DNA of 64,000 nt, taken from the NCBI GenBank assembly GCA_022448245.1, contig JAKVCO010000021.1, positions 1 to 64,000 of the forward strand, written 5' to 3'. The position numbers and the translations under genes were made by a program. How positions within the stretch are numbered: the stretch's first letter is position 1; every line of letters starts with the position of its first letter. Below the pieces are notes generated by a model that had not been told where the DNA came from, made no database searches, and saw only the letters and a list, made by a program, of their open reading frames with translations. The stretch comes from Paracoccaceae bacterium. Its GTDB lineage: Bacteria; Pseudomonadota; Alphaproteobacteria; Rhodobacterales; Rhodobacteraceae. Shown one piece after another: positions 1 to 7,492 of the stretch.

Positions 1-120
1 ATCGAAATCATGTTCGGCAGACTCAAGGATTGGCGGCGTGTAGCAACACGATATGACCGCTGCCCGAAGGTCTTCCTGTCTGCCATCGCCCTCGCTGCAA
101 CCGTCATCTATTGGCTATGA
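1..120 (+). mobile_element. IS5-family transposase, C-terminal end (cut by window edge)
   Basis: The first 39 codons are an open frame running in from outside the window and ending at TGA 118-120. The peptide carries the IEIMFGRLKDWRR motif, which holds the last catalytic Glu of the DDE triad in IS5-family transposases, and ends in a hydrophobic tail as is usual for this group. The stop codon runs into GAGTCCTGACCCTAG (118-132), a likely terminal inverted repeat, but its partner lies outside the window. Whether the rest of the element is intact cannot be seen. It belongs to a different subgroup from the IS5-type copies at 20.5-23.8 kb. Confidence 0.75.
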
Positions 121-168
121 GTCCTGACCCTAGCGTGCCGCAACATTCACGAGTTGAAGAGGCGTGCC

Positions 169-741
169 ATGCAGACCGAGGAAACCGCCCTGAAGGGGGT
201 CGAAATCCTGCGGCCCAAACGGATCAACGACATCCGTGGTTACTTTCAGGAGAGTTGGAGCGCCGCGCGGCTGGAAGAGGCCGGGATCAAGCTGAACTTC
301 GTGCAAGAGAACCAGAGCTTCATGAGATCGCCCGGCACAGTGCGCGGGCTGCATGTACAGGCCCCGCCCAAGGCGCAAACGCGGCTGGTGCGCGTGCTGA
401 CCGGGGAAGTGCTCGATGTGGCCGTTGATGTGCGCCGCGGCTCTCCCACGTTCGGGGGCTGGGTCGGTGTGACGCTGAGCGCGATGAATGGCAGGCAGCT
501 TTTGGTGCCCAAAGGGTTCCTGCATGGCTTTGTGACGCGCCATCCCAACACGACCGTTCTGGTCAAAGTGACGACGGCCTTCGATGGGAAGCTGACGCAA
601 CAGGTGGATTTCGCTGATAGCGATCTGGGCATTGACTGGGGGATCGCGCCGCATCGGCTGATGGCGTCTCCAACGGACACGGGCATGCCCGCATTCCGCG
701 ATTGGGTGAGCCCCTTCACCTATGCCGAGGCCGCTGCATGA
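169..741 (+). CDS. RmlC-like dTDP-sugar epimerase with substituted catalytic tyrosine
   Basis: This 190-aa cupin-fold protein matches dTDP-4-dehydrorhamnose 3,5-epimerase along its length: RGLHVQ (base His62), a PPKAQ segment, SPTFG, and VPKGFLHGF. Start ATG 169 is preferred over TTG 154 because GAAGAGG (156-162) is well spaced. In the family the catalytic acid is a Tyr in the vlYK segment. Here that position (132) is Val, the second Tyr six residues on is Phe138, and the conserved Lys72 is Arg. Known RmlC enzymes need the Tyr, so full 3,5-epimerase activity is doubtful; a restricted epimerase or a binding role is possible. It overlaps the next gene by ATGA, which suggests translational coupling. 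Confidence 0.8.
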   Translation: MQTEETALKGVEILRPKRINDIRGYFQESWSAARLEEAGIKLNFVQENQSFMRSPGTVRGLHVQAPPKAQTRLVRVLTGEVLDVAVDVRRGSPTFGGWVGVTLSAMNGRQLLVPKGFLHGFVTRHPNTTVLVKVTTAFDGKLTQQVDFADSDLGIDWGIAPHRLMASPTDTGMPAFRDWVSPFTYAEAAA

Positions 742-1787
742 AGCTTATCGTTACGGGTGGGGCAGGCTTCATCGGCAACCGGGTGATGCGCCATGCGTTG
801 GCGTTGGGTCACGGCGTCGTCGGCGTGGATGCGATTTCCTATGCTGCAAGCCTCTCTGCGATCTGGGATCTGGACGAGGATCCCAACTATGCGCTCGAGC
901 CCTGCGATATCCGCGACCGCGGCGCTTTGGAGCGTGTGTTTGCGCTGCATCGGCCAGATGCCGTGATCCATCTGGCCGCCGAAACCGGCCCGGACCGCGC
1001 CCTTGTCGAGAGCGTTGAGCATGTAGGCATGAACATCGCGGGCACTCACGCCTTGCTAGAGGTTGCCACCGCGCATTGGCGCGAAATTGGCGCGCTGGAA
1101 GCGTTCCGCTTCGTCCATGTGTCGACGGCGGAGGTCTTTGGCGCATTGCCCGGTGAGGCAGTCTTTGGGGATGAGACACCCTTGCGGCCAATCCACCCGA
1201 ATGCGGCCACCAAAGCGACTGCCGAGCACTTGGTGAACGCCTGGGGCAAGACGTTTGGCTTGCCCGTGATCACCACCCATGGCTGCGCCACCTACGGGCC
1301 CTGGCAAAACCCCGAAAAACCCATTCCCGCGATCCTCGCGCAGGCGATCACCAACCAGCCTATTGGTGCGGGCGGCATGCTGCGCGACTGGATCCATGTG
1401 GATGACCACGCCCGCGCCATCCTTAGGGTGCTTGAGGCAGGCCGCGTGGGGGAGAGCTACAATATCAGCGCGGGTGCTGAGCTGGGCGGGAGCGATCTCG
1501 CGCGCGTGCTGTGCCGGTTGCTGCAAGTCCATCGACCCGCGCCTTTGGCCTATGCCCGGCTGATCGAGCAGACATCTGAGGTGGCGGCAAAGCGCTCCGC
1601 CCTCGACGCGACCAAGCTGCGCGAGGACCTGGGTTGGCAGCCGCAGGTCGAGCTGAGCGCAGGCCTCGCTCGTACCGTCGAATGGTACTGCCAGAACCAC
1701 GGCTGGTGGCTGCCGCTCTTCACGCAAACCAAGGACCGCGGCGTGTCCGGCGCGGCCCTCTCCCAACTTACGAGGAATGTCGCATGA
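738..1787 (+). CDS. RmlB-like NAD-dependent dehydratase family protein, catalytic residues replaced
   Basis: This 349-aa extended SDR keeps the Rossmann motif VTGGAGFIG (residues 5-13), HLAAE and a C-terminal LGWQP segment, and is closest in pattern to dTDP-glucose 4,6-dehydratase. The expected STDEVFG reads STAEVFG, so the catalytic Asp is Ala131 while Glu132 stays. The expected YSASK reads NAATK, so the catalytic Tyr is Asn155 (codon AAT at 1199-1201) while Lys159 stays. In characterised dehydratases the Tyr carries hydride transfer and the Asp protonates. The frame is full length with no stops, so it is not an obvious pseudogene. Start ATG 738 lies in an ATGA overlap with the RmlC-like gene. 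Confidence 0.8.
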   Translation: MKLIVTGGAGFIGNRVMRHALALGHGVVGVDAISYAASLSAIWDLDEDPNYALEPCDIRDRGALERVFALHRPDAVIHLAAETGPDRALVESVEHVGMNIAGTHALLEVATAHWREIGALEAFRFVHVSTAEVFGALPGEAVFGDETPLRPIHPNAATKATAEHLVNAWGKTFGLPVITTHGCATYGPWQNPEKPIPAILAQAITNQPIGAGGMLRDWIHVDDHARAILRVLEAGRVGESYNISAGAELGGSDLARVLCRLLQVHRPAPLAYARLIEQTSEVAAKRSALDATKLREDLGWQPQVELSAGLARTVEWYCQNHGWWLPLFTQTKDRGVSGAALSQLTRNVA

Positions 1788-1909
1788 CCCACCAGCGTCT
1801 TACACTCTCGATGCGTCCTTTGCCGCTGTCGTCCCCGATCCGAGCCCAGAAGGGCGAGATCAGGGCCGCGATCCTCTTTCGGTCGCGCCGCGCGCAGGTC
1901 AGCGCATGA
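1784..1909 (+). CDS. 41-aa small ORF coupled at both ends by ATGA
   Basis: An ATG at 1784 overlaps the stop of the RmlB-like gene (ATGA), and its own TGA at 1907-1909 overlaps the ATG (1906) of the RmlD-like gene in the same way. The 41-residue product is basic (many Arg, some Lys), has no membrane segment and matches nothing I recognise. Two readings are possible: a real small protein made by coupled translation, or a spacer that simply carries ribosomes to the next start. A competing reading is that the RmlD-like frame begins at ATG 1777 and includes this stretch as a 43-aa extension. The double overlap repeats the junction style used elsewhere in this operon. Confidence 0.4.
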   Translation: MTHQRLTLSMRPLPLSSPIRAQKGEIRAAILFRSRRAQVSA

Positions 1910-2766
1910 CGATCCTTCTTTTCGGCGCGTCAAGCCAGGTTGGTCAGCTGCTGAGCGATCGCCCCGATGTGGTGACGCTCTCGCGCGCTGATGCGGATCT
2001 GCGCGATCCCGCGCGATGTGCCCGCATTATCGAGACGGCGCGCGTGGATGCCGTCATAAATGCCGCGGCCTTCACGGATATCGATGGGGCCGAAACCGCG
2101 CGCGCTACGGCTAGCGTGGTCAACGCGCGGGCCCCTGCCGCGATGGCCCGTGCGGCCGCGCTCGTAGGCATTCCGCTCGTTCATTTGTCCTGCGCGGAGG
2201 TTTTCAGCGGCAAGGGCAGGCTGCCTTGGCGCCCTGAACACACGCCCGCGCCGATCCAAGTCTACGGCGCCTCGCGCCTCTCGGGGGAGGAGGCCGTGCG
2301 CGCGGCAGGTGGCACCCATGCCATCGTGCGGACGTCGTGGGTGCATTCGGCCCATGGGCACAATGTGCTGCGCTCGGTTCTGCGGGCGGGGCGCGCGCGC
2401 CGGCACCTGACGCTGTCGAACGCGGAGCAGGGCTCACCCACGCCGGCCGCCGCGCTGGCCGATGCTGCCTGCCACATCGCGCAGGCGCTTATCAAAACCC
2501 CGTCGAAGAGCGGCACGTATCACTACGCAGGCCGCGAGGGGGTCAGCCGCGCTGAGTTCGCGCGGGCGATCTTTGAGGCCGCTGAAATGGATGTCGCCGT
2601 CGCCAATGCAGCGGCGTCCAGCTGGCACCATGGCGCGCCGCGCCCGAAAAACGGACAGCTGGATGCGTCTTTGACGAAAGAGGTCTTCGGCCTCGAGCCG
2701 CCGGATTGGTCGACCACGCTGCCGTCTTTGGTGCGGCTCACGCAGGCCACGCGCCGCGCAGCCTAG
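1906..2766 (+). CDS. RmlD-like dTDP-4-dehydrorhamnose reductase family protein, altered active site
   Basis: This 286-aa protein begins with a nucleotide-binding MTILLFGASSQVGQ, followed by NAAAF, VYGASRLSGE and RTSWVHS, the block order of RmlD. In RmlD the active site is Thr (STDYVF) plus Tyr-x3-Lys. Here the first block reads SCAEVF (Thr to Cys96) and the second keeps Tyr120 but has Arg124 instead of Lys. ATG 1906 gives the usual family length; the in-frame ATG 1777 would add an unrelated 43-residue extension. It is the third protein in this operon with family-defining residues changed but an intact frame. Reductase activity on dTDP-rhamnose precursors should not be assumed. Confidence 0.75.
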   Translation: MTILLFGASSQVGQLLSDRPDVVTLSRADADLRDPARCARIIETARVDAVINAAAFTDIDGAETARATASVVNARAPAAMARAAALVGIPLVHLSCAEVFSGKGRLPWRPEHTPAPIQVYGASRLSGEEAVRAAGGTHAIVRTSWVHSAHGHNVLRSVLRAGRARRHLTLSNAEQGSPTPAAALADAACHIAQALIKTPSKSGTYHYAGREGVSRAEFARAIFEAAEMDVAVANAAASSWHHGAPRPKNGQLDASLTKEVFGLEPPDWSTTLPSLVRLTQATRRAA

Positions 2767-3036
2767 ATAATCTGCCAGGGTAGGGGGGCGTGACAGCGCA
2801 GGGCCTCTGTCCCGCGCGTCGCCTACACGCGGTTCCAGACCAGTGCGCTGCCTGCATGCCCGAGGAGTTACGCAACCCGAGGTACCGCCGCACTCAGGGC
2901 GCGCCCACGCCCCCGACACAATGCGATCCGCGCAGCGCGACAGCCGCTCACGGTTGTCAGCTACCCGCGTCAAGGCTATCCCGCGAAGGACGAAACACGG
3001 GCACCCGGCCGTGTGCAAAGCCAGATGGGAGCGCAG

Positions 3037-4050
3037 ATGCGCAGCGTATTTATCACCGGAAGTGCAGGTTTCATTGGCTTTCACCTCGCGCAGCTCCTGC
3101 TAAAAGAGGGCTTCCGCGTCACCGGCTACGACGGGATGACGGATTACTACGAAGTGTCGTTGAAGGCGCGGCGCAACGCGATGCTCGCCCAGAACCCGAA
3201 ATTCACCGCCACCGAGGCGATGCTCGAGGATGCCGATGCGCTGCGCGAGGCGGCGCTCGCGGCCAAGCCCGATGTTATTGTCCACCTCGCAGCGCAAGCG
3301 GGCGTGCGATATTCGCTCGAACAGCCGCGCGCCTATATCGACGCCAACATCGTGGGCACGTTCAACGTGATGGAGGTGGCAAAAAAACTTGCCGTTGATC
3401 ACCTTTTGATGGCCTCCACGAGCTCGGTCTATGGCGCGAACACCCAGATGCCTTTCGCCGAAGTGGACAAGGCCGATCACCCGATGACGATCTACGCGGC
3501 CACCAAGAAGGCCAACGAGGCCATGGGCCACGCCTATGCTCACCTCCACAATCTGCCGACGACGATGTTCCGCTTCTTCACGGTCTACGGGCCCTGGGGG
3601 CGGCCTGATATGGCGCTGTTCAAGTTCACGAAGGGGATCCTCGAAGGGCGTCCCATCGACATCTATAACCACGGGGAGATGTGGCGCGATTTCACCTATG
3701 TCGAAGACCTCGTGCGGGGTATCCGCCTGCTGATCGACGCCCCACCCGTGCGGCCCGAGAGCGCTGATGACATCGCTCCGGGCGATACGCTGAGCCCCGT
3801 GGCGCCGCATCGCACGGTCAATATCGGCAATTCCGACAAGGTGCGCCTCCTTGATTTCGTCGATGCGATCGAGGCCGCCACCGGCGTCGAGGCGAAACGC
3901 AACTTCATGGATATCCAGCCGGGCGACGTGCCGGCCACCTGGGCCAATGCGGACCTTCTGCAGACGCTCACCGGTTACCGGCCCGAGACAAATATTCGCG
4001 AGGGCGTGCAGGCCTTCGTCGATTGGTACCGCGATTATTATAAGGTGTGA
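3037..4050 (+). CDS. lpsL: UDP-glucuronate 4-epimerase (NAD-dependent epimerase)
   Basis: This 337-aa extended SDR has the Rossmann motif ITGSAGFIGFH at the N-terminus, TSSVYGAN, an intact Tyr153-x3-Lys157, FRFFTVYGPWGRPDMA and the MWRDFTYVEDLV block typical of UDP-glucuronate/galacturonate 4-epimerases. It would supply UDP-galacturonate for LPS or capsule. ATG 3037 has GGGAG at 3027-3031; in-frame starts at 3013 and 3025 are less convincing. Unlike the three Rml-like proteins upstream, every catalytic position is normal. The 270 bp before it (2767-3036) holds no gene I can support and probably its promoter. Its stop overlaps the next start as GTGA. Confidence 0.87.
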   Translation: MRSVFITGSAGFIGFHLAQLLLKEGFRVTGYDGMTDYYEVSLKARRNAMLAQNPKFTATEAMLEDADALREAALAAKPDVIVHLAAQAGVRYSLEQPRAYIDANIVGTFNVMEVAKKLAVDHLLMASTSSVYGANTQMPFAEVDKADHPMTIYAATKKANEAMGHAYAHLHNLPTTMFRFFTVYGPWGRPDMALFKFTKGILEGRPIDIYNHGEMWRDFTYVEDLVRGIRLLIDAPPVRPESADDIAPGDTLSPVAPHRTVNIGNSDKVRLLDFVDAIEAATGVEAKRNFMDIQPGDVPATWANADLLQTLTGYRPETNIREGVQAFVDWYRDYYKV

Positions 4051-5684
4051 GCGAGATGCGGGCAGGGGAACTTCTGGTCAAATGTCTTGAGAACCTGGGC
4101 GTCCGGCAGGCGTTTGGCGTCCCAGGAGAGAGCTATCTGGCCGTGCTAGACGCGCTCCATGATTCACCGGTTGATCTGACGCTGACCCGCCACGAGGGCG
4201 GCGCGGCCTTCATGGCCTGCGCGTGGGGTCAACTGACGGGGCAGCCGGGCGTCTGCATGGTCACGCGTGGGCCCGGGGCCACCAATGCCTCGATCGGTGT
4301 GCATACGGCGATGCAGGGATCGGTGCCGATGATCCTCTTTGTTGGCCAGATCGCGCGCTGGATGCGCGACCGCGAAGCGTTTCAGGAGCTCGATTACCGC
4401 GCGGTCTTTGGCCCGGTGGCAAAATGGGCGACCGAGATTGATGATCCCGCGCGCATTCCCGAGGTGATCGCGCGGGCTTGGCGCACCGCTCTGTCGGGCC
4501 GCCCGGGCCCCGTTGTGATCGCGCTGCCCGAAGACATGCTGGTCGAAGAGGTCGATGCGACCCCGCTGACCGGCCCCTTGCAGATCGCAGAGGCAGCCCC
4601 GGCGGCGGCGCCCATGGCCGAGGCGGCGGCGCTTTTGGCGGGCGCTGAACGCCCCATCGTCCTCGTAGGCGGGGGCGGCTGGAATGCGACCGGTCGCGCG
4701 GCACTGACGCGCTGGCTTCAGGGCGCAGGCCTGCCCGCGCTCGCGGCGTTCCGGTTCCATGATCTCATCGACCATCACGCGCCGTACTTCGCTGGCGTGG
4801 CGGGTGTCGGCATGACGCCTCAGGTGCGCAAGCTTGTGGATGAGGCGGACGTGATGCTCGCGCTCAACATCCGCTTTGGCGAGATGACGACCGACGGCTA
4901 TAGCCTCTTTGACGCGCCGAGCCCGCGCCAGAAGATCATCCATGTGCATGCCTCGGATCGGGAGCTTGGGAAGATCTACCAGCCCGAGGTGGCGATCCAT
5001 GCGGGCCCGAATGAGGTGGCGGTAGCGCTGAGCTATGCCGGCGCCGACACACGCTGGCGGGACGCTGCGAGGGCGGGGTATGTCGACAGCCTCACGGTGC
5101 CGCCCCAGCCCGGGGCGCTGGATATGGCGGCTGTTGTGCGCGCGGTGGAAGAACGCGTGGGCGATGACGCGATCCTGACGAACGGCGCGGGCAATTTCGC
5201 GGTCTGGACGAACCGCTTCTTCCGCTTTGGGCCCGGTCAACGCCTTCTCGCCCCGCAATCGGGCGCCATGGGCTATGGCATCCCCGCCGGCATCGCCGCC
5301 AAGCGTGCCCACCCGGAGCGGGACGTGATCTGCATCGCGGGCGACGGCGATTTCCAGATGACGGGCAACGAGCTGGGCGCGGCCATGCAATCGGGGGCCT
5401 GCCCGGTGATCCTCGTGGTCAACAATGGCTCCTACGGAACGATCCGCATGCATCAGGAGCGTGATTATCCCACCCGTGTCTCAGGCACGGAGCTACAGAA
5501 CCCCGATTTCCCGATGCTCGCGGCGGCCTACGGTTTTCACGGCGAACGTGTCTCCCGCACGGAGGATTTCGCGGCCGCCCTCGACCGCGGATTGGCGGCG
5601 AAGGGTGGGGCGGTGATCGAGCTTGAGCTCGGGATCGAGGCGCTGACACCGGCGCGGACGCTGAGCGATATTCGCGGCTCCTGA
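4047..5684 (+). CDS. Thiamine diphosphate-dependent enzyme, acetolactate synthase-like
   Basis: This 545-aa protein has the three-domain order of the acetolactate synthase/benzoylformate decarboxylase superfamily. The N-terminal PYR domain contains RHEGGAAFMA with the cofactor-activating Glu, followed by a central domain (about 185-330) and a C-terminal PP domain with GDGDFQMTGNELGAA then NNGSYGTIR, the Mg/ThDP motif. GTG 4047 overlaps the preceding TGA with TAAGG upstream; ATG 4056 is an alternative. No regulatory (IlvN-like) subunit gene follows, so it is probably not the biosynthetic acetolactate synthase. The coupling to a sugar epimerase suggests a keto-acid or sugar-acid substrate, but this cannot be fixed from sequence. 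Confidence 0.8.
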   Translation: MSEMRAGELLVKCLENLGVRQAFGVPGESYLAVLDALHDSPVDLTLTRHEGGAAFMACAWGQLTGQPGVCMVTRGPGATNASIGVHTAMQGSVPMILFVGQIARWMRDREAFQELDYRAVFGPVAKWATEIDDPARIPEVIARAWRTALSGRPGPVVIALPEDMLVEEVDATPLTGPLQIAEAAPAAAPMAEAAALLAGAERPIVLVGGGGWNATGRAALTRWLQGAGLPALAAFRFHDLIDHHAPYFAGVAGVGMTPQVRKLVDEADVMLALNIRFGEMTTDGYSLFDAPSPRQKIIHVHASDRELGKIYQPEVAIHAGPNEVAVALSYAGADTRWRDAARAGYVDSLTVPPQPGALDMAAVVRAVEERVGDDAILTNGAGNFAVWTNRFFRFGPGQRLLAPQSGAMGYGIPAGIAAKRAHPERDVICIAGDGDFQMTGNELGAAMQSGACPVILVVNNGSYGTIRMHQERDYPTRVSGTELQNPDFPMLAAAYGFHGERVSRTEDFAAALDRGLAAKGGAVIELELGIEALTPARTLSDIRGS

Positions 5685-5685
5685 A

Positions 5686-5705
5686 CCCTGCGGAAATCCG
5701 CAGGG
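5686..5705. promoter_or_regulatory. Perfect palindrome upstream of dctB-like gene, probable operator
   Basis: CCCTGCGGAAATCCGCAGGG has 8-bp arms and a 4-nt centre and starts one base after the ThDP-enzyme stop, about 85 bp before the sensor kinase ATG. On the opposite strand it shares 16 of 20 bases with 9274-9293 upstream of the TAXI transporter. There is no T-tract after it, so a terminator role is less likely but not excluded. Confidence 0.5.
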
Positions 5706-5788
5706 GGCGTCCCGATAAGGCGTCCGAGGCGTTTGCGCTATGAGGGGAGTTCTGAAAGGCTCACCCGCGTGACAGCAAAGCAGGGCCC

Positions 5789-7492
5789 ATGAGCAGCCAG
5801 ACCGCAAACGAAATTCCAGATCGCATCTCGGGGCGCGTGATCGCGATCCTGCTGACGACGGTACTGGCAGCGGTGACGGCGGCCTATTTCGGGTCGCTTC
5901 GGCTCTTTGAGGCGCAGACGGTGTCGGTGTCGGACAGCCAGCACGCGCTATACCTGCGCTCGCTCAACGAGGCGCTGAAAAAGCACCAGCATCTGCCGTT
6001 TGTTCTGGGCGAGAACCCGCAGCTGTCAGAGAATTTGGGCAGTGGTCGCACGGAAGAACTCAACGCGACGCTGGAAGGGTTCGCGGAGGCCTCGGGCCTT
6101 GAGGCGATCTATCTGATGACGCTGAGCGGCGATGTGGTGGCGGCCTCGAACCACCGGCTGCCGAGCAGCTTTCTGGGCCAGAACTACGGGTTTCGCCCCT
6201 ATTTCCAGAGCGCCGCAAGCGGGGAGCGGAGCGATTACTTCGCCATTGGCGCCACCACCGGGCGGCCCGGCTACTTCGTGGCGGAGCCTTTGATGGCGGC
6301 CCCTGGTGATGTGAGCGGGGTCATCGCGATCAAGCTCGATGTGAGCGAGCTGCAGGCCTCCTGGGAGGAACGTGGCGAGGCGGTTTTGGCCATCAATGAG
6401 GACGGCATCGTGGTGCTGTCGTCGAACCCGGCGTGGCTTTACCACACGATTGGGGAGCTTGATCCGGCGCGTCGCGCGGCCATTGCGGAGAGCCGTCAGT
6501 TTGGCAGCCAGGAGCTGCCGCGCCTTGCCTGGGTGCCTGAGGGTGACGCGCGGGTGGCGGTGGCGGGCCAGTCTTATTTCCTGACATCGGGGCCCACCGA
6601 GGTGGTGAATTGGACGGTTCATTACTTGCGCGCCGAGGCCGCCGTGGCGCGGCAAACGTGGCTCGCCACGGGGGTCATGGGCTTCTTCATTGCCGTGCTC
6701 ATCGGCTTTTCGGTCTTTCTCAGGTCGCGGCGCATTCAGGCGGCTCTTGTTGTCAGTCAACGCCAGGGGCGCGAACTGGCTGAGACGAACGCGCGGCTGG
6801 TGAAGGCGCAGGAGGAGCTTGAGCGGAGTTCGAAATTGGCCGCTTTGGGCCAGCTGGCGGCCTCGGTCACCCATGAGCTTGGGCAGCCGATTTCGGCGCT
6901 CAAAAGTCACCTCTTCGCGGCTGAGATCGGGGGGGAGATCACCTCGCCCGAGACGCTAAACAACCTGCGGCGGCTGGCAGACCGGATGGAGGCCACCAAG
7001 CGCCAACTGGGCTTTTTCGCGCGGCGCGGCAGCGAGGATCGCGCGCCTGTCGACATGGCGCTCGTGATCAAGGAGGCGCTCGGCCTCATGGCCCATGATC
7101 TTGAACATATCGAGGTGGCGTGGACGCCGCCCGCCGCGCCCTGTGAAACAATGGGCAATCAGCTGCAGCTGGAGCAGGCAATGGTGAACCTTTTGCGCAA
7201 TGCCGCGATGGCGGTGGCGGGGATCGAGGCTCCGCGTATCGCGATCGACTGCGCCACGCGGGCCGACCAGATCGTCGTACGCGTCACCGATAATGGGCCG
7301 GGGCTTGAGGGCGTGTCCCTCGCCAAGCTGGAAGAGCCTTTCTATTCCACGCGCTCCTCGGGCGAGGGGATGGGGCTGGGCCTGGCCATCACGGCGGAGA
7401 TCATTCGCGCCCACGGGGGCGAGCTCACCGCCGGGGAAGTCGCAGGCCAGGGGGCAGTCTTCGAGATGACGCTCGCCAAGGAGGGGACATGA
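5789..7492 (+). CDS. dctB: DctB-like sensor histidine kinase
   Basis: This 567-aa membrane kinase has TM1 at about 17-38, a periplasmic double-Cache-like sensor (about 45-285), TM2 at about 289-312, a coiled coil, a dimerisation/phosphoacceptor block SVTHELGQP with His362, and an ATPase domain with N, G1 (DNGPGL) and G2 (GMGLGLAI) boxes. This is the plan of DctB, which senses C4-dicarboxylates. The response-regulator gene follows with an ATGA overlap, and a TRAP transporter lies 2 kb downstream, so this system most likely controls that transporter. The periplasmic domain binds the ligand in family members; the actual ligand is not deducible here. Confidence 0.85.
   Translation: MSSQTANEIPDRISGRVIAILLTTVLAAVTAAYFGSLRLFEAQTVSVSDSQHALYLRSLNEALKKHQHLPFVLGENPQLSENLGSGRTEELNATLEGFAEASGLEAIYLMTLSGDVVAASNHRLPSSFLGQNYGFRPYFQSAASGERSDYFAIGATTGRPGYFVAEPLMAAPGDVSGVIAIKLDVSELQASWEERGEAVLAINEDGIVVLSSNPAWLYHTIGELDPARRAAIAESRQFGSQELPRLAWVPEGDARVAVAGQSYFLTSGPTEVVNWTVHYLRAEAAVARQTWLATGVMGFFIAVLIGFSVFLRSRRIQAALVVSQRQGRELAETNARLVKAQEELERSSKLAALGQLAASVTHELGQPISALKSHLFAAEIGGEITSPETLNNLRRLADRMEATKRQLGFFARRGSEDRAPVDMALVIKEALGLMAHDLEHIEVAWTPPAAPCETMGNQLQLEQAMVNLLRNAAMAVAGIEAPRIAIDCATRADQIVVRVTDNGPGLEGVSLAKLEEPFYSTRSSGEGMGLGLAITAEIIRAHGGELTAGEVAGQGAVFEMTLAKEGT

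Noticed and set aside
1777-2766. RmlD-like gene starting at ATG 1777 with a 43-aa extension
   Set aside because: The Rossmann start MTILLFGASS at 1906 gives family length, and the extension has no similarity to RmlD. The GAGGA site touches ATG 1777 with no spacing.
2767-3036. Minus- and plus-strand ORFs in the gap before the epimerase
   Set aside because: They have Arg-rich, low-complexity composition and no family match; the stretch probably holds only a promoter.
5686-5705. Palindrome read as a terminator of the sugar operon
   Set aside because: There is no T-tract after it and a close copy recurs upstream of the TAXI gene, so an operator is the better explanation; a dual role is not excluded.
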